This document shows positions 18,901-28,611 of a DNA stretch of 64,000 bases, in pieces; the stretch's first letter is position 1; each line of letters starts with the position of its first letter. A program made the position numbers and the translations under genes. The stretch comes from Asparagopsis taxiformis (Eukaryota; Rhodophyta; Florideophyceae; Bonnemaisoniales; Bonnemaisoniaceae): positions 1-64,000 of the forward strand of contig JALQPE010001693.1 in NCBI GenBank assembly GCA_030407315.1, written 5' to 3'. Under the pieces are notes generated by a model that was not told the origin of the DNA, made no database searches, and saw only the letters and a list, made by a program, of their open reading frames with translations.

Positions 18901-19442
18901 CATCGCCTAATGGATGGCATATTCACGTCGCGAATTGTAACCATGCTTGAGCTTCCTTGTTTTTCACCTGCGTTTCGCTCCCAGTACCCATCTCTAAGAT
19001 CCAAAGTAAGATTCAGGTACTCAATGAAAGTCATCCTCTTCTGCCTGGATGCCATATCGTTCGCGTTTGATGCTTTCACACTATCTAGAAGGAAAGCAGC
19101 ACTTGTAATCGGAGATATGTCGACTTCTTCTTCAATCATAGGAACAGTGAAATCACGCGGAAGCTCACCGTTCTCTATGAGCTTGATTACAGCTTTCGAA
19201 CGATGCGCACCATCCAGCACCTCTACCTCACCGGCAATGATCCGACCGGTAATTGGGTTGTTGTCATTGTAGCCGTAAACCTGAATGCTCTCGGCAATAA
19301 CATCGACGTGCCTGTAGTCGATTTCTCGAATCTCGACATATCTTTTGATCTTGAATGGGTCGATGTGCAATAGCCCATTGCGCCGCTCACCATGAAGGGG
19401 ACGCCCAGAGGTGCTCGCTGGATTTCTCTTCTCAGAGGCCAT
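15933..19442 (-). CDS. ParB-like / beta-class DNA N4/N6-methyltransferase / SET-domain fusion (cassette A)
   Basis: An intact 1169-aa ORF with three catalytic-type modules. (1) An N-terminal ParB-like domain, about 25-100: 'LHIDPFKIK', then 'ITGRIIAGE', then the 'LDGAHRSKAV' loop. (2) A DNA amino-methyltransferase of the N6_N4 (PF01555-like) circular order: motif IV D667-P-P-F near 'LVLTDPPFNTRR', and the SAM-binding motif I later at about 846-852 ('VVDLFSG'), followed by 'FIGCE'. (3) A C-terminal SET domain (about 1000-1166): 'GLGVFAAEDLERG', 'GWYNG', 'CSYLNDS' near 1098 and 'GEEIFVDYG' at the end. I infer that one nuclear protein places adenine-N6 or cytosine-N4 DNA methylation and lysine methylation. 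The middle region (100-560) is conserved in the paralogues but unassigned. It is divergent from the Tudor-like gene and convergent with ParB/dioxygenase copy 2. Confidence 0.82.
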   Translation of the reverse strand: MASEKRNPASTSGRPLHGERRNGLLHIDPFKIKRYVEIREIDYRHVDVIAESIQVYGYNDNNPITGRIIAGEVEVLDGAHRSKAVIKLIENGELPRDFTVPMIEEEVDISPITSAAFLLDSVKASNANDMASRQKRMTFIEYLNLTLDLRDGYWERNAGEKQGSSSMVTIRDVNMPSIRRWLAVGSQREDLAETVLRQPQYESCLSILRVLRPYSRIEEPNPKMVRCLWQLFCIVWGRPVEVQNNFAMKEFPTSLEKRASVGEQLFGMSTSGEIASPLCREVLTCEYFRSGRSAQGRTLTEEDKVFGRLMFMISFVHIALTRRRNAPIRRGRKRRRTGRDTETSTFAPFQRTRANGESVGVVLERVMSAWDTTAMILGFESAYMMCRPYMVFDSEKFQFICLANRTDGWAHPDHYSDLLLPSPVVKLREDAGYPGTLDISVDARLRSLTEAVLVSVYDCMIGIDVFGSSTNQMEGLRTKFFHQPDRFGLNAFIEARIEQSIALDGHERLKVWKNWNREMRVKPVDVCDLKILYETEQRNAASRSLSRERDRLESNESMQHSTRRLGTGGRKPTNDSGSQYTSSMDGRASSAMDTVMQDVAEDTPSAEAVGEEEGVPDHIVQLKKVMKRFCVAYNCTASRLVHQVNTDSIGMLSGNTIDGQAQLVLTDPPFNTRREKGKTNSDYDDINSAQMFRTGKDISRMLRPGGHALIFSSIKQLVGWGEALQNAESGEQSMRTDDVPLILSRRPYVFIQNPMNKSCSLHNIHEFVVHSFKRGMGAAAFEMVDYSLHNRDLSRHPGYVNAIDNCPKLGPGESLNFEDKRLRAEQKPLSILRELISRFSKPGDIVVDLFSGTYSTAIACMTMRDGLYRKFIGCEKDATCHGSAQPLLLDCFVRQGRDGVFGEATKNDISSILANKEWNYSIRSNVGSERLRHRSDAPDGFPSVSSLPLHMLRFVSSVARDQSMLRRLAEVPMNEWGVEDLGKVFSVDPEMMLAVDASFHNVIVAASTVREGGLGVFAAEDLERGSVVGWYNGTILYGKIGENEPQRSRLYGPDGFGCTGERFQNFNMEMETSVIGEEAPVDKIYLVPAEYNVCSYLNDSRTIDGMERVANVQRRKNAEFRVHKDVNPTCDFKYAVAKPDLILAQVVVDVRAGEEIFVDYGSRYWTAEK

Positions 19443-19689
19443 CGAGAAATAGATTCTTCACCTCAATCAGCCACCAGCAGAAAACAATCTTCTCTCCTAC
19501 CTGCCGTTAAAAACCTTCGGCAACAATCTTGATAAACCTTAAATGCACAGTTAAAGAGTTAACCTGAATATTTTCAGGTATACTTTGGCTAGGTAGGGTA
19601 CGTAATGAGGAATAATTAGGTTCTTCGGCGACCTTTCAATACAATTATTTCGCCAACGGACATTTCCATTCCATTTTTGTTTTGAATTT

Positions 19690-19761
19690 GAAGTCCCCTC
19701 GAGAGATTGAGTTTGAAATCTGCCATCGAAGATTTCAAAACCAATCTCTTGAGAGGACTTC
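19690..19761. repeat. 72-bp stem-loop in the divergent promoter
   Basis: Arms of about 32 bp (19690-19721 and 19730-19761) pair with roughly four mismatches around an 8-base loop. The hairpin lies about 250 bp upstream of the methyltransferase/SET start and 420 bp upstream of the Tudor-like start. It may be a regulatory dyad or a small-RNA precursor. Confidence 0.75.
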
Positions 19762-20053
19762 ATCTTCTGTTCGAACTTGTAGACTCGTTCTTACAACCAG
19801 TATATAAATATACACATTGATTTCACCGCATCATTCTCGATCCCTGCGTCTCTTTATACATACACGTCTAGGTTCCGTTATATTGCCACAGCGAAAAATA
19901 CACCCAATCTACTGGTAATGGCTTCGAGCAGCTCGGAATAAGATCTTTATTATATGGTGATGAATGTTCAAGAGAGATGATCATCACGATGTTGGTCTCC
20001 CATGTCGCTTGGGACAGTTGTTAGTAATTTATAACCGTTACGAGTTATGCAAG

Positions 20054-20060
20054 TATAAAA
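20054..20060 (+). promoter_or_regulatory. TATA-like element upstream of the Tudor-like gene
   Basis: TATAAAA lies about 118 bp upstream of the ATG at 20179. A second TATATAAATA lies at 19801-19810. The tract is AT-rich, so either match could be chance. Confidence 0.3.
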
Positions 20061-20178
20061 ATAGTAACCTACCAATTTTCTCTCTATCATTCCACACGGA
20101 TACAAGCTGTACAGTTTCGTCATCTTTCCTGTTTCCTCAGTCGATACCTCTTCCATTCTTTTCCTGGGAATACCCATT

Positions 20179-21570
20179 ATGCAAGACCCAACAGACTTTG
20201 TCTCCGAAGGATCAGTCATTGAAGTAGAATGGAGTTTACGAACGAGAGGAAGGAAACAGAAAAAGATTTGGTGGGGCGCCAAAGTTTTGAGTACTGCCAA
20301 GCCGGACGCGTCCGGAGAACATCGTTTGACTGGAAACTTGTTTGTTACGCTGCAATATCAATCTGAACACGGTTTCGACCAGTCAGTCTCTACAGCAAAA
20401 TTATTCAAGAACAACAATTCGCTGCTGGACATTGACTCTGGAAACATGCTACGTTGGAGGTTTGGAGAGCAACTAGCACTAGAGCAGACGATCTCGTCTG
20501 CGGGTGAAGACAGTTTCCATAAAAAAGACTGCAAACAAAACATGTTGAGTCGATCCAAGTCCGAGCCGCGCTTAGTTTGCGATGAGAGTCCTCCTGGTCC
20601 TAACATCAATGAGGACATATCCAAGCTGTTTCAAAAGGTATCCTACCTCGAAAGGCAGATTCTCAACTGTCGCGGTTCATCAAGCGCTACTGGACCCATC
20701 TTCGGAAACATTGTGTGCGACTACCTGTTCCAGAGAGTTGGCTTAAAACTGGACAAACCCCTGTCCTCCAAAATCACGAAGTCTGAAACAGGCCGGGAAG
20801 TGAGCTCCTTGGTGCAAGACTATGTGACGGCAAGAGCAGATTGCTCGCTTGAACAGTTTTTACAACTTTCCAGGCTATGCGAAGAGAAGAACAACCCAAA
20901 CACAATTTTCCTGCCGAGCGTCGAGGCGGTTCGAATTTCAACTGGGAGAGATAAAGAGCTATCGATCCACTTTGGAACATACTATGACCTCTGCAATACT
21001 TTAGCTCCTTCCATGTCTACATGCACGAACTCTACTATCCTCAAGTGGAAGAAAACACGACACGATTCTGGGTCTTCTGTCATTAGAGTTTTGGGAACTC
21101 TAGCAGACAGTGCTTCAGAAGATTCTATTCCATCTACAAAGGCTGTTCTTATTGGTTCCTCTTTATACAGGAGATCTGAAAACATGAGTAGTACTGTCGT
21201 TCTTACTCGAGAATCTGATGAATACGACTATGTCAATTGCAGCTATTCGTATCCTTTGGAAGCTCGCTTCCTCCCAAGTCGAGAAATGCAGGAGAACTTT
21301 GAGCTGCCGGACAGCAAAAATTTCAAACTGGCCAACTCGTTCTCACTGACCTGGAAACCTGTTCAAGGCCCTCGTCCATATGGAACTTTCGAGCGCGTTC
21401 TCAAGAATGTTGTGTTGAGAACTGCATACTTGAACCTCCCAGCATGCATTTTCAGTGGACACACCATCTGCAGCGAGCTAGACACAATTGGACATGACGT
21501 TATCGTTGGACAGAATAGTTCCCCTGTCGATGCACCTCATCCTACCGTACACGATGTCGCCTCCGAGTAA
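20179..21570 (+). CDS. Conserved cassette protein with possible N-terminal Tudor-like barrel (cassette A)
   Basis: A 463-aa ORF, paralogous along its length to the gene at 53084-54445, so both are real genes. The N-terminal ~90 residues ('VIEVEWSLRTRG', 'KKIWWGAKVLS', 'FVTLQYQSEHGF') have the alternating hydrophobic and Trp pattern of a small beta barrel such as Tudor or PWWP: an aromatic WW after a charged turn, then a strand with an aromatic. If correct it could read methylated lysine, but this rests on pattern alone. The remaining ~350 residues (shared 'DKPLSS(K/R)(I/M)TKSE', 'RADCSLEQF', 'PACIFSG') match no family I recognise. The gene is divergent from the methyltransferase/SET gene and convergent with the coiled-coil gene, an arrangement repeated in mirror image at 51-58 kb. 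Confidence 0.7.
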   Translation: MQDPTDFVSEGSVIEVEWSLRTRGRKQKKIWWGAKVLSTAKPDASGEHRLTGNLFVTLQYQSEHGFDQSVSTAKLFKNNNSLLDIDSGNMLRWRFGEQLALEQTISSAGEDSFHKKDCKQNMLSRSKSEPRLVCDESPPGPNINEDISKLFQKVSYLERQILNCRGSSSATGPIFGNIVCDYLFQRVGLKLDKPLSSKITKSETGREVSSLVQDYVTARADCSLEQFLQLSRLCEEKNNPNTIFLPSVEAVRISTGRDKELSIHFGTYYDLCNTLAPSMSTCTNSTILKWKKTRHDSGSSVIRVLGTLADSASEDSIPSTKAVLIGSSLYRRSENMSSTVVLTRESDEYDYVNCSYSYPLEARFLPSREMQENFELPDSKNFKLANSFSLTWKPVQGPRPYGTFERVLKNVVLRTAYLNLPACIFSGHTICSELDTIGHDVIVGQNSSPVDAPHPTVHDVASE

Positions 21571-21719
21571 AACGTTTTCTATCTTTTCTAGATGGGTCTA
21601 CAAGACTGTTCAGAGTTAGCCAACCTCGATTAAGTCGATGGTATCCATCGATACATGCTCCGTATCTTTCTGGCCTGTTCCTTCGTCCAGGGACTGTCTG
21701 CATTCTGTAACAATGATTG

Positions 21720-21880
21720 CCCTCCACTTGGCAAAATATCCCTGAAAATAATACCGGGTATTATTCTTAGGTTTCGTCCAGGGATCGCCTGTAGTCGGTA
21801 CGAATAATTGCCCTCCACTTGGCAAAATATTCCTCAAAATAATACCCGGTATTATTTTCCGCACTACTCTGCCAGGTGGA
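21720..21880. repeat. Two units of the TACCSGGTA palindrome family (array type 2)
   Basis: Two ~91-bp units (inner palindromes starting at about 21745 and 21836) each carry GCCCTCCACTTGGCAAAATAT followed a few bases later by AATAATACC(G/C)GGTATTATT. They lie in the convergent gap between the Tudor-like and coiled-coil genes. The remainder of 21571-22177 shows no gene. Confidence 0.85.
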
Positions 21881-22177
21881 GCTACGGCATTGGATGGGAC
21901 TGCACAGGCCCCGAAGCTACTAGAGGCGTGCTCAATGACAGGGTAAAACTCTTAACCGTAGTAGACATGACGCTTTCTAGTCGCAGAGTGAGCTGAAAAA
22001 TAAGAACGATAGCTATTGTTTCCAGTACACCATGTAGTACGTAGCATGCTAGGGTGCACCTTTTCCACTCATATCCTAGACAGTTTCATATCTAAAGGTT
22101 TCTATTTCTCCTCAGTCTGCCTCGTCGTAATTATTTTACTTCAAAGGTTATGAAACTTTACTTATCCGCTTCCATTA

Positions 22178-23701
22178 TCAATCTTCCTCATCAAGGAAAA
22201 CTTCAACGTAGCTTTCACTCCCATCTTCTTCATTTCCATGTCCGCTATCCTCCTCAAACGCGGTACTACGCTGTTCCAAGTGTTGTTCATCGAATTTTTC
22301 GTTAGTAATTGTCAGTACATCTTCGCAGAGATGCCTCTTACAGATTCGCTCACTCGGCAACATCGCCTTTCCTAATTGTTTGAGCTCGTCTTGTACACTT
22401 TCTTCGAAGGTCTGACCTGATTGTACCTTGAAAATTCCTAGAATCCCGGAAGCGATTGCATAGACAAATCTGAGTGAATTGCAGGAACGTCGCAGGAAAA
22501 CCATTCTACTCGTGCATTGAAGGAAAGCAATTGCAGTGTTCAGGGCTACCTCCAGGATATTGATTCTCCTTCGAATCATCCTTTTGGCCACACATCCCGA
22601 TATCTCGACTTCGTACTGAATGATGACAACCATCTCTTTCCGCTCAGCGATGAATTGTATCAAGATCTCGGAATTCTTGTCATCCACAACTTTCCGTTCC
22701 TCAGGCCTTAGATTTCCGTTGGTCACACGGGTATCGGGGATAACATCCATATCTCGAATGAGATCGTGAGTTGGAAACTCGAAAGTGATAGAGGCGTCCG
22801 TTTCCAAGACTAGAGCGAACCCCAGTTCGACAAGGAATCGATGGCGCACCTGCTCTCTAGACTTGTTCAGGAAACCGAGCACCTTTGTCAGCGCAACTTT
22901 CGTAACAGCCAAAGATATTTCACGCTTGCTCAACTGTCCACCATTTCCATCTGTTTTCCTCCGCTTCCTAGCCCCTCCGTCAATGCTTCCTGCAGGCTGG
23001 TTTCGGCCATCGCCAGTGGCACCATAAACAACTTCTTCGATTATTTTGTCCGGAATGTACTTGTTCTCCTTCCAGACGTTGAACGCATTCGAATCGCGTC
23101 CAGAGCTCGAGCCTTCCACTGTACGGCCTGTACCCGACTTTTCCTTCTGAATGTTCCGCAGGAGAGACATCACCACTTGGAATCGAAGCTCGATGTTGTT
23201 CTTTCCGGTATTGGATTGTAACACATCTCTCTTGTCATTGCTCTGCTTCGCAAACATCATTGCAGAGAGCAACCTGCACCCACGGAGGTCGTAGATTCCT
23301 TGGTTGGTGTAAATTGTCGCCCCAGCATCAATCTTGTCGACCAGCAAAGGTACAACAGTTCCAAATACTGCACACAGAAAATTGTAAGAAAACGATAGTT
23401 CTGCTGACTGCGAGATGCGCAAACGGTCCCTGTCCTTGTCAGTCATCCCCTTCTTCGAATTGCCCTGACTCTGCTGTAATAAACCATCACAGATGTCTTT
23501 CACACCCTGTAATTCCGTTACTATAAACTCGACGCGACTCATCAGCTTTTCGATTTGCTGGCGTTGGGACGTTCGATCATCGTCGATTTCATCCATCCTC
23601 TCCCCAATACGACGAACTTCCCCAGTCACTGTCCTGAATCCCTCTCGAATAATCCCTGCGAGGCAGTCGATTGGATTTTGCTCTCGACGCTGAGATTCCA
23701 T
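22178..23701 (-). CDS. Conserved cassette protein with N-terminal coiled coil, unknown family (cassette A)
   Basis: A 507-aa ORF paralogous over its whole length to the gene at 51282-52808 (508 aa). Residues ~10-75 form a heptad-rich helix ('REGFRTVTGEVRRIGERMDE' onward) that suggests a coiled coil, followed by the shared 'KGIVDGLL/KDICDGLL' region. The middle carries a basic ARKRRK cluster that could be a nuclear localisation signal, then 'REISLAVTKVALT' and 'FLNKSREQVRHRF', both conserved in the paralogue. The C-terminus is acidic. I do not recognise the family. The start is the ATG at 23701, about 300 bp downstream of a CAGTAAATTTACTG array; the same array type also precedes the paralogue. 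Confidence 0.7.
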   Translation of the reverse strand: MESQRREQNPIDCLAGIIREGFRTVTGEVRRIGERMDEIDDDRTSQRQQIEKLMSRVEFIVTELQGVKDICDGLLQQSQGNSKKGMTDKDRDRLRISQSAELSFSYNFLCAVFGTVVPLLVDKIDAGATIYTNQGIYDLRGCRLLSAMMFAKQSNDKRDVLQSNTGKNNIELRFQVVMSLLRNIQKEKSGTGRTVEGSSSGRDSNAFNVWKENKYIPDKIIEEVVYGATGDGRNQPAGSIDGGARKRRKTDGNGGQLSKREISLAVTKVALTKVLGFLNKSREQVRHRFLVELGFALVLETDASITFEFPTHDLIRDMDVIPDTRVTNGNLRPEERKVVDDKNSEILIQFIAERKEMVVIIQYEVEISGCVAKRMIRRRINILEVALNTAIAFLQCTSRMVFLRRSCNSLRFVYAIASGILGIFKVQSGQTFEESVQDELKQLGKAMLPSERICKRHLCEDVLTITNEKFDEQHLEQRSTAFEEDSGHGNEEDGSESYVEVFLDEED

Positions 23702-24009
23702 CTTCCGTCAAACTTCTCCTCTCGTTCCAATCGCAAAGTGTCACTCCAGACGATTTTCCTGCAACAAGAATGCTAGCAATAGTAACAAATAATGCCAACT
23801 ACTCTACTCATATCCTCGGAAAACGACCGATTTTCTCCTACCTTTTTTGTAACGGTCATTTCCATGTGACCATGCATCCTCTACACTTCTCACTACTAGT
23901 AGCTTCAGAATAGTTTCCTCTCTTCTCTACTTGAACTCACATGCGAACACATTGTACAACCCTATCCTGGACAACTATTGCAACATTGAATCTCAGAAAA
24001 TACCAATCA

Positions 24010-24375
24010 CCAATTACTATCAAGGCAGTACTTGCAGGCAGTACAATTCACTGCCGGAGCCAGTATATTTTACTGCCTGATTCTAATGCCAGGTCATTTG
24101 CCAGGGCAGTACTGTACGGCAGTACATTCCATTGCAGAAATCATCAAAAATCACTGCATTGCACTACTGCCCTGTGGTACCAGCAAAAATTACTAGAATT
24201 TGCTATCGTACAGTACTGCATTCTGCTACATACCGTACTGCCAGGAAATTTTGTATTTTACTGCCTGCGGCACTAGAACTGAAAAAATTAAAATAGTAAT
24301 TTTACTGCCTCAGCCACTACATTGCTCAGGCAGTGATTTTTACTGCCTCAGGCAGTAAATTTACTACATTTTTTG
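24010..24375. repeat. CAGTAAAATTTACTGCC palindrome array (array type 1, central copy)
   Basis: A run of GGCAGTA and TACTGCC words, including TACTGCCTCAGGCAGTAAA, forms a row of short overlapping palindromes. It lies upstream of the coiled-coil gene (start 23701) and downstream of the broken transposase (end 24550), so it may mark a boundary between cassettes. The flanks 23702-24009 and 24376-24549 hold no gene. Confidence 0.85.
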
Positions 24376-24549
24376 ATCTCAAAATCAGTAGTGATAGAAT
24401 AGAACATATTTTCTCACAGGTTTTGGGACAAGGGACTTAAGTATGGCCAATGTCAAGGTGGATGTATGTGACGGAAACGCTACAATATGAGTAAGTTTGT
24501 TTACGGGAAGTAATATGGTAGAGAAGCTTATGTACTAGACCCTAGAGTA

Positions 24550-27500
24550 TTATGCAGTCCTTGGCGGATATCCATCTTCTCTTGCAAAGATAGAGAAGGA
24601 ACCACCATCTATAAACGAAGGACCTCCATGCGTAATTCCTCCATTCGAAGTGCGTTGCTCCACAGAACATAATGAAGGGCTACAATTGTGGAGGAAACCA
24701 ATCTTACGAACCCCTGAAGTGAGAGGGAGAAACCAGGAGCCGGAATCGGTGTTTGGAGCAAACGTAGTGGGGGAGGACTTCTGCTTGATAACTGGAAGAA
24801 CAATAGCGTGTGGTAGAGACAGGTTTTCCTGGTGAGATTCGTCTATGCAAACGTTGAAGCAATGTTTCCATCAATAGTCAGGTCAAACACGGTGGTAACA
24901 GCCCAAAAAGAAGGCGAACAGGTCTTCTGTAGAATTCTAGAAGACGGGGAAGCTGAGTAGCAAGCTTGTACTACACAGCCAGAAGCTATTTCTTGTGGCT
25001 TTGAAAAGTCCCGAGACGCAGCAGAGGGCGAAGCTGCACAGGCAGGGTGGGCAGAACTGAGACGTGTTCCCTTGGAAGGTTTTCCACGAAGCATGACTGC
25101 ATCCGAATTCTGCCCACAGGAAAAATCCTGCTGTGGTAATGAAGAGGGAATTCCTGTCCACGAGTAATATGAATATGGAGAAGAGAAGAATGGTAAAGAA
25201 GACCTATTCAAATGTTAGAGAAGGGTTTCTTGACAGACTTCATGCAGCGTACTAGCCGGGAGGTTCTCCATGGGTTTACAGTGCGCCCGTCCGAATAGAA
25301 CACGAAGGAGAAACCGTTTAGAACGTTTTCTCTCCACAGATGCTGGAGTAGAATTGGAGAAACTTTTCAAAGCAAGATGGAGGCTTCCTTTCCAATAGTT
25401 TCCGAGTGCCGCTAACATAGCATCCAACTGTCTGTCAGCACCTCCGGAATGCTCTAGACCTCGTTTCATTTGTTGATGTGTTGCTTCGAATGATAGCTCA
25501 GCTACCTGGCGAGCGTGTCCGAGCAGAGGAACAGTGTGTTCAAATGCCTCAATGAGACGGTGCAAGTTTGGCTTATTGTCAAGAATCTTCCTTGCCCGGA
25601 ATCCAGCAGTCTTGTTTTCCATCTCAATGTGGTCATTATCATTCGTTACTATACCTTCTGTCTGCATCTTCCGTTTCTTCGAGACCGCTGTGCTCCGCTG
25701 TCTGGTAGGAACAGTCTTGAGTAGTTCATCCACTAGAGTAGCATATTCTTTCGATAGCTGCTGCAGACGACGGAGACCGTTGTGCGCAGAATTCCCTGTA
25801 GCTCTCTGTACTGCCTCAGAACCGTCGATATTTTTTCGTGGTAGGAAGTATGTAGCTGCAGAAATAGAGGACAGGAGACGAACAAGTTCTAGAGACAGAT
25901 GACGTTGCTCTTCAGAAGCCTGGAGTGACCTTGAACCGCTACCTTCGGATGACCTTGTAGTCTGCGATTGGAATTTCAGAGAAGACCTGAAGCAGTGTTC
26001 GGCGCCGAGGAGAACTGCAAATCTGTCCGAGATTCCCATTGTATGAGTTTCACCTGCGTTGAAGTTATATATCCTGTTCTGATTTGCGAGGCCCAATACA
26101 CGGAGGGCATCCACCATGAACCTGTCGGCCAGCCTTCTCACACCATCATTAGGCAAGCTTGAAAAAGCATTGTCCAGAGCATCCTTTGCCAGTCCGTGGA
26201 GGAGATGGTCAATTCCAACAAACGTCGAACGGTATGGGTCCAGAATAGCAGGCACGACAGGGATTCGTAGACCATCGTTTCCGAGTGGTGTCCCGGTTGG
26301 AACCAGCCCTTTGGACCTAGCTTCATGAAGTAGTCTTTCAATGAGATGCAATGGAGTGTCTGTGATATTTTGCACTGTTCTCAAACCCAGATACTTCAAG
26401 ATGTTTGCAGAACTTTCCGATGACTGAACAGCAGCTGTTCGCTCGGATGTGCGAAAGTGTGTATCAGAGCTCGAATGTAAACGGGTGTCCTAGCCAAACT
26501 GCGAGTTCTTCCCATATTTCCCCCCTCTTACAAAGAAACACAAATGGCATGGGCAGTCTGCGTTGTGCCCCATGACATCCAGCACATGAGAACAGGCAGG
26601 ATAATCCGATACGAAACCAATAAAGTCCAGGAAAATTAGACATTCATTGCCGTCTGGATCGACATCACGAAACCCCGACGTACATCCTTGAATAATGTCT
26701 CTAGAGATATGTCGAAGGATATGGTTTGCACTAACACCAGGACCTGTGACACCGATAACGCGCACAGCAGAACTGTTCCGGCGACAGTCCAGCGGAAGAC
26801 CCATTATCCAGCGGAAGACCCATTGGGAGCGTATAGCATCCTCCAGCACTCCCTTTCTTACCAGAGGCTTCATTGAAGTCATCGCAGTATAAAAGAAATG
26901 GATAGACGTAGTATGTGGTACCGCAGCTGAGAACCCCACGGAGATGTGTAGGATGAAAGGGGCTGGAGCTCGTGCCTGGTTTCAATAACTTGACATTATT
27001 GATTGCACGAGTTCCGCCGACAACTTTGTAATGCCCTTCAGAGTTGACGAGAAAGAGCAGTTTTTGTGATGGGCCTGGCGGTCCGGGAGAGCTGACAACA
27101 AGCCCAATGAAGAACTGTATACCACAATTTTGAGTAGGGTTGCACTCAGGACTGGGTGATAAAACTGTCAGGTGATCACCCGGCCGAGCATATTCCCGGA
27201 ACGACTCTTTCTGAAGGATGAAGGCGGACCCATATGAATGCGGGGAGACCGAAAGCCTGCTATGAAATGCGGCACCAGAGTTAATCCACGAAGAAGATGT
27301 GAGAGCTTTGAACGACTCATGGCTGGAAGATAGTGATTCCTGTTGGAAAAGGGAACTGAGAGTAGGATCTAGAGAAGAGGCGTGCTGCCCTGATGTGACA
27401 TGCAGTTCCACAATACTACCACCGAAAGGAGAAACGAGAAAGCCGTCTTTTACCGCCTCCGCCCTCATCGTGTAGTTTTGTCCTTTCAAGGAGTACTCTC

Positions 27501-28611
27501 TGAATTTTCCTAGCTTCGACTTGCACACGTTACCATGTAAACTTAGTATGTCATCCGAGTCAGAAGCATCCAATTGTGTGTTATCACGCCACGCAAGGTC
27601 GAATATATGTGGTGCAGTAATGTCTGCTCGTGCATATTCGCTTGGTGGAACGATAAGTACAGGTGCTGATTGACTAGCTTTGTTTTGTTCGACCTTGCTT
27701 CTTCGTAGAATTGCAGAAGAGGCAACACGAGCTGCACTACGCTCTGCGTTTACAGGGAAGTATACGGTTTCCGAACGTAACCATGCGTTGAAGAACAGCC
27801 ACGGTCTTACCTTCCGCATAATTGTCGAATAATGGGGTAGACTTCGCTGAACGTGTTTGTTCGTGGAACCTTGTCTAGCGAAATCGAACAACACGCGATC
27901 TTCCTGAAGGTTTGCTGCGGTGCATTTCGTCGACCCTGTCAGTTTGGCGACAGCGTACAACGTTGTCCATTCTGTCATGTAATTGCGAGCTTTGTCTGGA
28001 TTGGACGTGTTCATGATAAAGGGAGAAGAGATTAGGAGCTTCGCTTCTGCCTCCTCCTGTAGAAACAGGTCGTTGTCATCCGAATCGGAGTCGTTTGTTG
28101 CGCTGACGTTCTCATGATGGTCGGAAGCAGCGGGATGGCACAGTTTAGGAACTGTCGCAGCAGAAGTGACGGGGTCTCTGCCGGAGGATAGTACAATATC
28201 ATCGTCGCTAGGAGTAACACAAGCTTTTTGAACTTCTGGAACAATTGTTCCAGAAGTATACTTGAGTATATTGTTCTGCTGCCCACTATTGGCGTACGTC
28301 AAAGGGAGGGTGGTATCCACAGAATTGCTCCCAGGTCTGAAGATATCCTGTGAAGACGAGGAAGGGAGGACTGGATCTGGATATGGGGTCTGGGAATTGG
28401 TAGCTATGGGAGCATGGGGAGGGTTCGAAGTGCTACCATACTCTGTTGCCGGGCGAGGATGATGGGTCTCTGGTGTATTGCAGTCCATTTCCTGAACGGC
28501 AAAAGGATTTGAGACTGTTCTGGATGTCGAGCGTCTAGTCCGATTGCGGACAGGGGCTACATAGTTGAAACAGAGCCTCGGGCCATTCCTAGACTTTCTC
28601 GGTCTAGCCAT
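24550..28611 (-). pseudogene. Decayed TNP2/Plavaka-like transposase, paralogue of the gene at 3143
   Basis: The ORF pieces align in order with the intact transposase. The N-terminal part starts at 28611 (MARPRKSRNG) and runs through 'YCDDFNEASG' and 'GGCYTLPMG'. A ~20-bp tandem duplication near 26791-26830 then shifts the frame. Frame 2 continues with 'GFVSDYPA' and the 'CPCHLC' knuckle and meets an in-frame TAG near 26490. The same frame resumes through 'DPYRST', 'PNLHRLIEAFEHT' and 'LSFEATHQQMKRG' to a stop at 25215. The C-terminal tail is recognisable in another frame (about 24843-25211), and the terminal REDGYPPRTA lies just before a stop at 24550-24552. The protein has therefore lost function through at least two disabling changes plus one more frame change. 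Confidence 0.8.

Noticed and set aside
15933..19442. Bacterial or phage origin of the contig because of ParB and DNA methyltransferase domains
   Set aside because: The same frames carry SET domains and nuclear-localisation-type clusters, genes alternate in strand with long gaps and AATAAA signals, and a copia element is present. Only the domains may be of bacterial ancestry.
28233..28256. 24-bp palindrome CTTCTGGAACAA/TTGTTCCAGAAG
   Set aside because: It lies in the coding part of the broken transposase, is short and has no counterpart in the intact copy; it is probably chance.
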